The position numbers and the translations under genes were made by a program. From positions 1-64,000 of the forward strand of contig NZ_LGDY01000101.1 of the NCBI RefSeq assembly GCF_001279525.1: a DNA stretch of 64,000 bases, in the 5' to 3' direction. The DNA is from Nocardia sp. NRRL S-836 (GTDB taxonomy: Bacteria > Actinomycetota > Actinomycetes > Mycobacteriales > Pseudonocardiaceae). Below the pieces are notes generated by a model. That model had not been told where the DNA came from. It ran no database searches and was given only the letters and a program-made list of their open reading frames with translations. Positions 41,908-49,030 of this stretch are shown here, one piece after another (position 1 is the stretch's first letter; the number at the start of each line of letters is the position of its first letter).

Positions 41908-42375
41908 GCGGAGATGGTGCCAGGGCCGGGTTCGCGGTCGCGACCCACCCGGCGGGATCGGTTCGCCCGCGCCGCCTGCCCGGTCCGCCTGGGTCGTTTC
42001 ACTCGCCCGAACCGCCTGGCTCGCCTCGCTTGTCCGAACCGCCTGGTGCGGCTGGCTCGTCGGGACGGCTTGGTGCGCCTGCTCGCCCCGACCGCTGCTC
42101 GCCCAGGTCCGCCTGGGCAGCCTGGCTGGCCGCGTCCGTGTGGTCTGGTGGGCCCGCGTGACCCGCCTGCACCACCTGGCCCGCGCGGTCCCGCCCGTCC
42201 GCCTTGCTCGCGCGGTCCGCTCCACCCGTCCGGTCTGCCCGGCGCGTCCGCCTTGCCCGCGCGGTCCGGCCCGCCCGTCCGGCGCGCGCGGGCCGCCTCG
42301 TCCTCCTGGCCCGCCATCCCCGCTTGGCCCGCGCGGCCGGCCGGGCTCCTTCCGCTCCCCGTTCCGAGATTCCGG
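41908..42375. repeat. Degenerate direct repeats between SRPBCC and RDD genes
   Basis: A 468-bp stretch with no supportable gene. Near 42000-42085 three units of exactly 27 bp begin CGAACCGCCTGG or a close variant. Near 42190-42290 two ~48-bp units begin GTCCGCCTTGC(T/C)CGCGCGG. The codon pattern is random in all frames, and open frames here reflect repeat composition. Confidence 0.6.
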
Positions 42376-42783
42376 TCAGTCGGCCGCGCGGTCATCGGCG
42401 GCCGCGGTCTGCGTGAGCACGGCGACGGTCTCCTCCAGCCCGCGCTGCACCTCGTCGCCCTGCGCCTCACGCACGCTGTGCAGGCTCACGGTGATCCGCG
42501 ACCGGCCCGGCGCGACCTCGTCGACCTGCAGTTCGCCGTGGTAGTCGTCCGGGCCCTCGGCACCCCACTCCAGCCGCCGGCGCTGGGCGTCCGGGCGCAC
42601 CCAGGCCTCGCTCTCGACGCGGTGGCCGTGCACCTCGGCCTCGACGTGCACCTGGTCGCCGCCCTCGGGTTCCGCGCTGGTCATCTGCGGGAAGTAGCGG
42701 GGGAGGTTCCTGGGCTCGGCCAGGAAGCCGAACAGCGTGTCCGCCGGGATGTCGGCCTCGGCGGTGTGCGTGTAAGTCGTCAT
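42376..42783 (-). CDS. SRPBCC (polyketide-cyclase-like) family protein
   Basis: A 135-residue START-fold protein (HTAEADIPADTLFGFLAEPRNLPRYFPQMTSAEPEGGDQVHVEAEVHGHRVESEAW), the usual length for a stand-alone SRPBCC domain that binds a hydrophobic ligand. ATG 42783 lies ten bases after a stress-type -10 element, so translation is probably leaderless. It is divergent from a PRC-barrel/DUF2382 gene, a type often stress-induced. Confidence 0.82.
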   Translation of the reverse strand: MTTYTHTAEADIPADTLFGFLAEPRNLPRYFPQMTSAEPEGGDQVHVEAEVHGHRVESEAWVRPDAQRRRLEWGAEGPDDYHGELQVDEVAPGRSRITVSLHSVREAQGDEVQRGLEETVAVLTQTAAADDRAAD

Positions 42784-42793
42784 GAAGGCGGGA

Positions 42794-42818
42794 GTACCCG
42801 GCATCGGCCGGGCCGAAC
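42794..42818 (-). promoter_or_regulatory. Candidate stress-sigma promoter for the SRPBCC gene
   Basis: On the minus strand GTTC (42818-42815), 15 bases, then GGGTAC (42799-42794), and ten bases later the ATG. This matches the ppk2 promoter geometry. Confidence 0.55.
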
Positions 42819-42956
42819 AACCCCCAGGTCGTCACCGTCCGAGAACGTGAACCACCTTCGAGGGAAGCGTGTCACTGGATGGTGCGACAACGGACGATCC
42901 CGGTCCGGGGCGGGGTACCTCGCGATCGCAGACGACCAGCGACGAGAGGAAGAACG

Positions 42957-43715
42957 ATGATCGATCGGAGCCAGCTCGAAGCCCTGTACGACTGCGACGT
43001 GATCGACAAGAAGGGCGAGCGGATCGGCTCGGTGAAGCAGGTCTGGCTCGACGACGAGGACGGCGCGCCCGCCTGGGCCGAGGTCCACACCGGACTGTTC
43101 GGGCTCAGGGAGAGCTTCGTGCCGATCCAGCAGGCGCGGGTGAGCGCGGGCGCCATCACCGTGCCCGTGGACAAGGAACTGGTCAAGGAGGCGCCGAAGA
43201 TCGACGTCGACGGCCAGAAGATGTCCGACGACCAGCAGCAGGAGCTCTACCGGCACTACGGCATGATCCCGAGCGCCAAGCGCGGCGAGCACGACCGCCT
43301 GGACCAGGGCCGCCGGGACGAGCGCAGGACCGACCTCAGGGACGATCGCAGGGATGACGACCTGTCCGTCACCCGGTCCGAGGAGCAGCTGGAGGTCGGT
43401 ACCCGCCAGGTCGAGGCCGGCCGGGTGCGGCTGGTCAAGCACGTCGTGACCGAGCAGCGCGACGTCACGGTGCCCGTGTCGCACGAGGAGGTGCGCGTGG
43501 TGCGGGAACCGGTGGACGGGCCCGCGCGCAACGCGTTCGCCGAGGAGGAAGCCTCGGTCACGCTGCACCGCGAGGAACCCGTTGTGCAGAAGCGCGCCGA
43601 GGCGGTGGAACGCGTCCGGCTCGAGAAGGACAACGTGACCGAGCAGCAGCGCGTCACCGGTGAGGTGCGCAAGGAACGCGTCGACGTCGAGCGCGACGAC
43701 CAGAGCGGTCGTTGA
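42957..43715 (+). CDS. PRC-barrel and DUF2382 domain stress protein
   Basis: A 252-residue charged, soluble protein. The N-terminal PRC-barrel (DVIDKKGERIGSVKQVWLDDEDGAPAWAEVHTGLFG) is followed by a charged linker and a DUF2382 domain (RSEEQLEVGTRQVEAGRVRLVKHVVTE ... VTVPVSHEEVRVVREPV). Related proteins (YsnF-like) are general-stress proteins. GAGAGGA precedes ATG 42957. It ends at the left arm of an inverted repeat shared with the PaaX gene end. Confidence 0.88.
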   Translation: MIDRSQLEALYDCDVIDKKGERIGSVKQVWLDDEDGAPAWAEVHTGLFGLRESFVPIQQARVSAGAITVPVDKELVKEAPKIDVDGQKMSDDQQQELYRHYGMIPSAKRGEHDRLDQGRRDERRTDLRDDRRDDDLSVTRSEEQLEVGTRQVEAGRVRLVKHVVTEQRDVTVPVSHEEVRVVREPVDGPARNAFAEEEASVTLHREEPVVQKRAEAVERVRLEKDNVTEQQRVTGEVRKERVDVERDDQSGR

Positions 43716-43719
43716 GAGC

Positions 43720-43804
43720 GCTGAACACCACGCTGAGTCAGCCGCGTGCGTGGAGCACGGCCAACGCGTGCTCACGTGCCGGTGCGCTCAGCGTGGTGTT
43801 CAGC
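43720..43804. terminator. Long inverted repeat spanning the end of the PaaX-like gene
   Basis: An 18-base sequence at 43720-43737 is the exact reverse complement of 43787-43804. The right arm is coding sequence (LNTTLS) of the PaaX-like gene and the left arm lies just past its stop, so the hairpin encloses the last codons. An inner pair (GAGCAC/GTGCTC) can extend it. It may act as a terminator for both convergent genes. Confidence 0.65.
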
Positions 43805-44580
43805 TCCTCGAACAACGCCTCCGCGGTCACGCCGTTCCACCCCGGTGGCAGCAACGCCAGCGGCAGCCCCGGATCGCTGTAGGGCAGCCGCCGCCACTGG
43901 GTCAGCATCGGCACGTACGTCTGGAACGCTCCCAGGCTGCCCACCGGCAACGCGTCGAGCACGGGCCGATAGCGCCGCACGAAGTCCGCGTACAGATCGG
44001 CCAGCTCGTCGAGGTCCCACCAGGAGCGCACCTTCGAGCGCAGGTCGCCGAACGCGAGGTGCTGACCGGTGAACAGGTCGACGTACTCGGCCAGGCCGCG
44101 CCGTTCCAGGGTCCGCCGGGTCTCCGCCGCGAGGTTGCCCGGCGCGACCCACACGCCGGGGGCCGCGGTGCCGAAACCCAGCTGGGTCAGGCTGGTGCGC
44201 AGCTCGTGGCGCTTCTCGCGCTCCGACTCCGGCACGGAGAACACGGCCATCAGCCAGCCGTCGTCGGTGGTGGCCCGGCGGCGTTCGAAGATCCGCGCGT
44301 CGCCCTCCGCGAGCGCCTCCAGCGTCGCTTCCGCGAGCGCGTAGCCGGCGGCGCCGTCGCGGCGGTCGCTGCGGACCACGCCGCGGCGCTTCAACCGCGA
44401 GATCGAGGACCGCACGGCCTGGCCCTCCACGCCGAGGTCCGCCATCAGCTGCACGACGGACGCCACGGAGAGCCAGTTGTCCTCGCCGCGGGCGTACAGG
44501 CCGAAGAGCGTGACGATGAGCGGGCCGAGCCGGTCGCGTCCGGCGAGCGCAGCCGGTTCCGTGGTCAGCGCGACGTTCAG
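43738..44580 (-). CDS. PaaX-like transcriptional regulator, probable CTG start
   Basis: A 280-residue regulator. The N-terminal winged helix (GPLIVTLFGLYARGEDNWLSVASVVQLMADLGVEGQAVRSSISRLKRRGVV) and the PaaX central and C-terminal domains (WLMAVFSVPESEREKRHELRTSLTQLGFG) are clear. The HTH begins upstream of the first usable GTG (44466). In that frame there is no ATG, GTG or TTG before the preceding stop, but CTG 44580 has GAGGAG six bases upstream and gives full family length. It follows the RidA and FAH genes on the same strand and likely controls the aromatic-acid cluster as a CoA-thioester-responsive repressor. Confidence 0.85.
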   Translation of the reverse strand: MNVALTTEPAALAGRDRLGPLIVTLFGLYARGEDNWLSVASVVQLMADLGVEGQAVRSSISRLKRRGVVRSDRRDGAAGYALAEATLEALAEGDARIFERRRATTDDGWLMAVFSVPESEREKRHELRTSLTQLGFGTAAPGVWVAPGNLAAETRRTLERRGLAEYVDLFTGQHLAFGDLRSKVRSWWDLDELADLYADFVRRYRPVLDALPVGSLGAFQTYVPMLTQWRRLPYSDPGLPLALLPPGWNGVTAEALFEELNTTLSAPAREHALAVLHARG

Positions 44581-44604
44581 GGCTCTCTCCTCGCTCGTGC
44601 GTGA

Positions 44605-45501
44605 TCACCCGAGCTTAACGCCCGGCCCGGCGAGGTCGGTCAGCGTCACGGTGTTGCGCAGCTCGCCCAGCCCGCTGACCCGCGTCACCACCACGTCGCC
44701 GTCGTTCAGGAAGACCTGCGGCTCACGGGCGTTGCCGACGCCGCTGGGCGTGCCGGTCAGCACCACGTCACCGGCGCGCAACGTCATGCCGTGGCTCAGC
44801 TCGGCGATGATCCGCGCGAACGAGAACGCCATCTGCGCGCTGGACGCGTCCTGCAGCAACCGGCCGTTGACCTCGCACTGCACCCGCAGGTCCGCGAGGT
44901 CGTCGATCGACTCCGGTGTGGTCACCCACGGGCCGAGCGGCATCGTCGCGTCGAGGCTCTTGCCCTTGAGCCACTGCCCGCCGTGCGCGCGTTGCAGGTC
45001 CCGCTGCGAGACGTCGTTGGCGACGAGGAACCCGAACACGTGCTCCAGCGCCTTCTCCTCCGGGATCGACCGGCCGTCGCGGCCGATGACCACGGCGATC
45101 TCGGCCTCGTAGTCCCACTTCGCGGAGACCGCCGGGTCGTAGGCGATGGCGTCGACCGGTCCGATGACCGTGTCCGGGCCCTTGGTGAAGAACGTGGGCC
45201 GCTCCGGCACCGCGACCGGGTCCTGCCCGTCGCGCTTGCCCTTGGACTCCTCGAAGTGGTCGAGGTAGTTCCAGCCGGTGCACAGGACGTCGCGGTTGAA
45301 CCGGTGCAGCGGCGCCTCCAGCCGGACCTCGGCGAGCGGCCGGACCTCGGTCGGCGCCGCCCGGACCGCGTCGAGCGCGGCCGGACCGCCGCGGACGATG
45401 TCGTCGACCGTGCCGAGCGTCGCGGGCAGCAACCCGATCGACTCCCCGTCCACGAGACCCGCCCTGCGGACGCCGCCGATGGTTGCTGAAGCGAGCCTCA
45501 C
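44605..45501 (-). CDS. Fumarylacetoacetate hydrolase-family protein
   Basis: A 298-residue FAH-fold enzyme. CTGWNYLDHFEESKG, WDYEAEIAVVIGRDGRSIPEEKALEHVFGFLVANDVSQRDLQ and TGTPSGVGNAREPQVFL include the metal-binding Glu/Asp residues. Family members hydrolyse or decarboxylate beta-diketo acids such as fumarylpyruvate late in aromatic catabolism. GTG 45501 has GGAGG seven bases upstream. It lies between the RidA and PaaX genes. Confidence 0.9.
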   Translation of the reverse strand: MRLASATIGGVRRAGLVDGESIGLLPATLGTVDDIVRGGPAALDAVRAAPTEVRPLAEVRLEAPLHRFNRDVLCTGWNYLDHFEESKGKRDGQDPVAVPERPTFFTKGPDTVIGPVDAIAYDPAVSAKWDYEAEIAVVIGRDGRSIPEEKALEHVFGFLVANDVSQRDLQRAHGGQWLKGKSLDATMPLGPWVTTPESIDDLADLRVQCEVNGRLLQDASSAQMAFSFARIIAELSHGMTLRAGDVVLTGTPSGVGNAREPQVFLNDGDVVVTRVSGLGELRNTVTLTDLAGPGVKLG

Positions 45502-45548
45502 CCAGACACCTCCATTATCGCGATCACGTTTCGAAGATCATGAACACG

Positions 45549-45971
45549 CTATTGCTGAATCGGGGTGACCAGGCGGTCCTCGGGGATCACGGCGACGCCG
45601 AGGATCTCGATCATGGCCTCCGGCTGCCACAGCGCGGTGCAGCCGATGCCCGCCATCGCCGGGTAGACCGGCCCGGCCAGCTCGCGCCACACCTCGCCGA
45701 TCTCCTTGCCGTTGGCCTGGTAGTCCGGGATGTCGGTGAGGTAGATCGTGATGCTGACCAGGTCCTCCGGCTCGCCGCCGGCCGCGCGCAACGTGGCCAG
45801 CACGTTGCCGAACGCCTGGCGGAACTGCGCGACGATGCCGCCGGGGACGATCTTCATGTCGGCGTCGGTGGCGGTCTGCCCGCCCAGGTGGAGCGTGGTG
45901 CCGGCGAGCGTGCCGTGCGAGTAGCCGCGCGGAGCGGGCAGTCCGGCCGGGTTCACTGCTACGGGCCTCAT
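45549..45971 (-). CDS. RidA/YjgF family enamine-imine deaminase-like protein
   Basis: A 140-residue Rid protein (YSHGTLAGTTLHLGGQTATDADMKIVPGGIVAQFRQAFGNVLATLRAAGGEPEDLVSITIYLTD). Rid proteins hydrolyse imines and enamines; some act as aminomuconate deaminases. In this cluster it could remove the amino group of an anthranilate-derived intermediate. It is divergent from the cupin gene and begins a minus-strand set RidA-FAH-PaaX. Confidence 0.88.
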   Translation of the reverse strand: MRPVAVNPAGLPAPRGYSHGTLAGTTLHLGGQTATDADMKIVPGGIVAQFRQAFGNVLATLRAAGGEPEDLVSITIYLTDIPDYQANGKEIGEVWRELAGPVYPAMAGIGCTALWQPEAMIEILGVAVIPEDRLVTPIQQ

Positions 45972-45974
45972 GTG

Positions 45975-45985
45975 TATTGACAATA
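45975..45985. promoter_or_regulatory. Candidate operator of the aromatic-catabolism cluster
   Basis: TATTGACAATA is a perfect 11-bp palindrome in the 40-bp gap between the divergent RidA and cupin genes, in strikingly AT-rich sequence. It is a likely site for the PaaX-like regulator. Confidence 0.5.
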
Positions 45986-46011
45986 TCTGACGACGGTGAA
46001 GAATGCGATAT

Positions 46012-46494
46012 ATGGAGCCCGACCTGAGCAGGTACCAGCTCGAAGGCGACAACTCGATGTACCGGCTGCCCAGCGGTCTCGTCGCCCCGGTGGTGACGCG
46101 CGGCGGCATGGAGAACCCGGACACCGCGAACTCCGGTGGCGCGATCCGGATCTCCGGCGTGAGCAGGCAGCACACCCCGGCCACGCGGCTGTGGTTCGGC
46201 AAGGTCACCAACGAACCCGGCTACCGCTCGGTCACCCACCACCACGGCGAGGCCGAGACCGGCGGCTACGTGCTGTCGGGACGGGCGCGGATCTACTTCG
46301 GCGAGCGGTTCGAGGACTACGTCGACATGGAGGAGGGCGACTGGGTGTTCGTGCCGCCGTTCATGCCGCACATCGAGTGCAACCTCGACCGCACCAGGCC
46401 CCTCACCTGGATGACCACCCGGACGCCGGAGAACATCGTGGTCAACCTGGACGACGTGCCCGACGAGGACCTGCGCGACTGGCTGACCCGATGA
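46012..46494 (+). CDS. Single-domain cupin protein
   Basis: A 160-residue cupin. Motif 1 SVTHHHGEAETGGYVLSGRARIYFG supplies the His-x-His-x4-Glu metal ligands, and motif 2 is GDWVFVPPFMPHIECN. It could be a metal-dependent dioxygenase or isomerase of the aromatic pathway, but it is much shorter than gentisate dioxygenases (about 350 residues) and does not look like 3-hydroxyanthranilate dioxygenase. ATG 46012 was chosen over 46003 for better spacing. The stop overlaps the next ATG. Confidence 0.82.
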   Translation: MEPDLSRYQLEGDNSMYRLPSGLVAPVVTRGGMENPDTANSGGAIRISGVSRQHTPATRLWFGKVTNEPGYRSVTHHHGEAETGGYVLSGRARIYFGERFEDYVDMEEGDWVFVPPFMPHIECNLDRTRPLTWMTTRTPENIVVNLDDVPDEDLRDWLTR

Positions 46495-47396
46495 CCGCCG
46501 GGACCCTCGCGACCTCCGCGGTCTTCACGTCGGCGATCACGCTGAGCCGGACCGAGCCGCGGCACCTCGACCTGGCGTTCACCGCCGTCACCCAGCCCTG
46601 TCCGTGGCCCAAGGCCTACGGCGGGGACCTGGTGGCGGCAGCGGCGGCCGCGGCCATGCGCTCGGTGACCGACGGCAAGACGCTGCACTCCATGCACAGC
46701 TACTTCCTGCGCCCGGCCGACATCGGCGCCGAGGTGCGCTACGAGGTGGAGCTGCTGCGCGACGGCCGCGGCTACAGCACTCGCCAGGTCCGCGGCTACC
46801 AGAACGACAAGCCCCTCTACGCCTGCCTCGCGAACTTCGCCGCCGGCGAGCCGGGCGGCACCTTCCAGGCCCGGTTCGCCGAGGAGCTGCCCGGCCCGGA
46901 GGAGCTGCCCAGCACGGCGGAGCACCTCGCCGGGCGCACCGGCGGCACGATGACCGAGGAGTCGAAGGCCTACTGGTCGGCCGGCCGCAGCTTTGACCTG
47001 CGGCACGTGCCCGGCCCCGTCTACCTCGCGGTCGAGGGCGACCGGGTGCCGCACCAGGCGGTGTGGCTGCGGCCGTTCGACCCGCTGCGCCCGGTCGAGG
47101 GGCTCACCGACGCCCAGCGCGACCTGGCCGCGCTCGCCTACGTGTGCGACTACACGATCCTGGAACCCGTCCTGCGGGTGCTCGGCCTGCCGTGGGCTCA
47201 GCCCGGCCTGGTCACCGCGAGCCTCGACCACGCCATGTGGTTCCACCGCAGGGGCACCGTCGACGACTGGCTGCTCTACGTGCAGGAGGCGGTCGCCGCC
47301 GACGACGGCCGCGGCCTGGGCCACGGCCGCTTCTTCACCCGCGACCACCGGCACCTCGCCACCGTCGCCCAGGAGGGCATGATCCGCGCCGCTTGA
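46491..47396 (+). CDS. Acyl-CoA thioesterase II (TesB family)
   Basis: A 301-residue double hot-dog thioesterase. CPWPKAYGGDLVAAAAAAAMRSV and TLHSMHSYFLRPADIGAEVRYEVELLRDGRGYSTRQVRGYQNDKPLY match the TesB N-domain; the second domain ends LDHAMWFHRRGTVDDWLLYVQEA. It would release the free acid from an aromatic or ring-opened CoA thioester. Its ATGA overlap with the cupin stop places it second in the plus-strand operon. Confidence 0.88.
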   Translation: MTAGTLATSAVFTSAITLSRTEPRHLDLAFTAVTQPCPWPKAYGGDLVAAAAAAAMRSVTDGKTLHSMHSYFLRPADIGAEVRYEVELLRDGRGYSTRQVRGYQNDKPLYACLANFAAGEPGGTFQARFAEELPGPEELPSTAEHLAGRTGGTMTEESKAYWSAGRSFDLRHVPGPVYLAVEGDRVPHQAVWLRPFDPLRPVEGLTDAQRDLAALAYVCDYTILEPVLRVLGLPWAQPGLVTASLDHAMWFHRRGTVDDWLLYVQEAVAADDGRGLGHGRFFTRDHRHLATVAQEGMIRAA

Positions 47397-47421
47397 CCCG
47401 CCGCCGCCGGAAGGACCCGCC

Positions 47422-49014
47422 ATGGACACCTTCGCCCGCGACCACCTCCCTCCCGCAGCGCTGTGGCCGACGATCGAGTTCACGACGCCCGAGCTGACCT
47501 ACCCGGACCGGCTCAACGCCGCCACCGAGATCATCGACGTCCCGGCCGCGCGGTTCGGGCCGGACCGCCCCGCGCTGCGCACGCCGTCGGGCGAGGTCTG
47601 GTCCTACGGCGAGCTGCGCACCCGTGCCAACCAGGTCGCCGGGGTGCTCACCGGGGACCTCGGTCTCGTGCCGGGACAACGGGTCCTGCTGCGCTCACCG
47701 AACAACCCGTGGACGGTGGCGGCGTGGCTCGGCGTGCTGAAGGCCGGCGGGGTCGTGGTGACCACGATGGCGGCGTTGCGCGCCCGCGAGCTGACGCCCG
47801 TCCTGGACCGCACCCGGCCGTCGATCGCGTTGGTGGACAACCGGTTCACCGACGACGTGCCCGCTGTGCCGTCGTTGCGGGTCCTGACCTACGACGACCT
47901 CACGGCACGGTGTGCGGCCAAGCCGGGGGAGTTCACCGCCGTGGACACCGCGGCCGACGACGTGGCACTGCTGGCGCCGACGTCCGGCAGCACCGGCTCA
48001 CCGAAGATCACCGCGCACTTCCACCGCGACATCTTGTCCATCGACAACACGTTCGGGCGTCACGTGCTGCGGCTGACCGAGGACGACCTCGTGGCCTGCA
48101 CCGCCCCGTTGGCCTTCACCTTCGGCCTGGGCATGCTCGTCGTGTTCCCGTTGCGCGCCGGGGCGTGTGCGTTGCTGACCGAGACCGCCACGCCCGCACA
48201 GGTCGCGGATCTGGTGGCACAGCACGGTGTCACGGTGCTCGCGACGGCGCCGACCGCGTACAGGGCGATCCTGCGCGACGGCGCGGAGGGCAAGCTCGCC
48301 GGGCTGCGCAGCGCGGTGTCGGCCGGTGAGCACATCCCGCGGCAGACGTGGGAGCGGCTGCGGGACCGGCTCGGCCTGCGCGTGATCGACGGCATCGGTG
48401 CCACGGAGCTGTTGCACATCTTCATTTCCGCGGCCGGCGACGACATCCGGCCCGGCGCCACCGGCAGACCCGTGCCCGGTTACCGGGCCACCGTGCTCGA
48501 CCCCGACGGCGTGGAGCTCGGCCCCGGTGAACCGGGACGGCTGGGCGTCATCGGCCCGGTCGGCTGCCGCTACCTCGACGACGAACGGCAGAAGGACTAC
48601 GTGGTGAGCGGCTGGAACGTCACCGGCGACATCTTCCACCGCGACGAGGACGGCTACTACCACTACCACGCCCGCGGCGACCACATGATCGTCTCCTCGG
48701 GCTACAACATCGGCGGGCCGGAGGTCGAGGAGGCCATCGACACCCACCCGGACGTGGTGGAGTCCGCCGTGGTCGCGAAGCCCGACGAGGAACGCGGCTC
48801 GGTCGTGTGCGCGTTCGTGGTGCTGCGGCCCGGCGTCGAGGGTGACGCCGCGAAGGCCAGGGAGATCCAGGACCACGTCAAGCGGACCATCGCCCCCTAC
48901 AAGTACCCGCGCGACGTGCGGTTCCGCACCTCGTTGCCCCGCAACGCCAGCGGCAAGCTGCAACGCTTCGCCCTCCGCGAGGCCGTCGAGGACGAGCACG
49001 CCGTTGCGCAGTGA
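47422..49014 (+). CDS. Aryl-CoA ligase (2-aminobenzoate-CoA ligase-like)
   Basis: A 530-residue AMP-forming ligase. The P-loop is LLAPTSGSTGSPKI, later motifs are DGIGATELLHIFISA and NVTGDIFHRDEDGYY, and the catalytic Lys is in RNASGKLQR. The sequence is of the benzoate/2-aminobenzoate-CoA ligase type. The direct neighbour of a 2-aminobenzoyl-CoA/salicylyl-CoA monooxygenase, so the substrate is probably anthranilate or salicylate. ATG 47422 follows GGAAGGA. Confidence 0.88.
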   Translation: MDTFARDHLPPAALWPTIEFTTPELTYPDRLNAATEIIDVPAARFGPDRPALRTPSGEVWSYGELRTRANQVAGVLTGDLGLVPGQRVLLRSPNNPWTVAAWLGVLKAGGVVVTTMAALRARELTPVLDRTRPSIALVDNRFTDDVPAVPSLRVLTYDDLTARCAAKPGEFTAVDTAADDVALLAPTSGSTGSPKITAHFHRDILSIDNTFGRHVLRLTEDDLVACTAPLAFTFGLGMLVVFPLRAGACALLTETATPAQVADLVAQHGVTVLATAPTAYRAILRDGAEGKLAGLRSAVSAGEHIPRQTWERLRDRLGLRVIDGIGATELLHIFISAAGDDIRPGATGRPVPGYRATVLDPDGVELGPGEPGRLGVIGPVGCRYLDDERQKDYVVSGWNVTGDIFHRDEDGYYHYHARGDHMIVSSGYNIGGPEVEEAIDTHPDVVESAVVAKPDEERGSVVCAFVVLRPGVEGDAAKAREIQDHVKRTIAPYKYPRDVRFRTSLPRNASGKLQRFALREAVEDEHAVAQ

Positions 49015-49030
49015 CGCGAGAGGACCGCGA

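Noticed and set aside
41908..42225. N-terminal extension of the RDD protein through the repeat region
   Set aside because: The extension is Arg/Ala/Gln repeat sequence with no conserved features; the RDD family begins near 41907.
46012..46494. Gentisate 1,2-dioxygenase
   Set aside because: That enzyme is a ~350-residue double cupin; this protein is a 160-residue single cupin with different surroundings of the metal motif.
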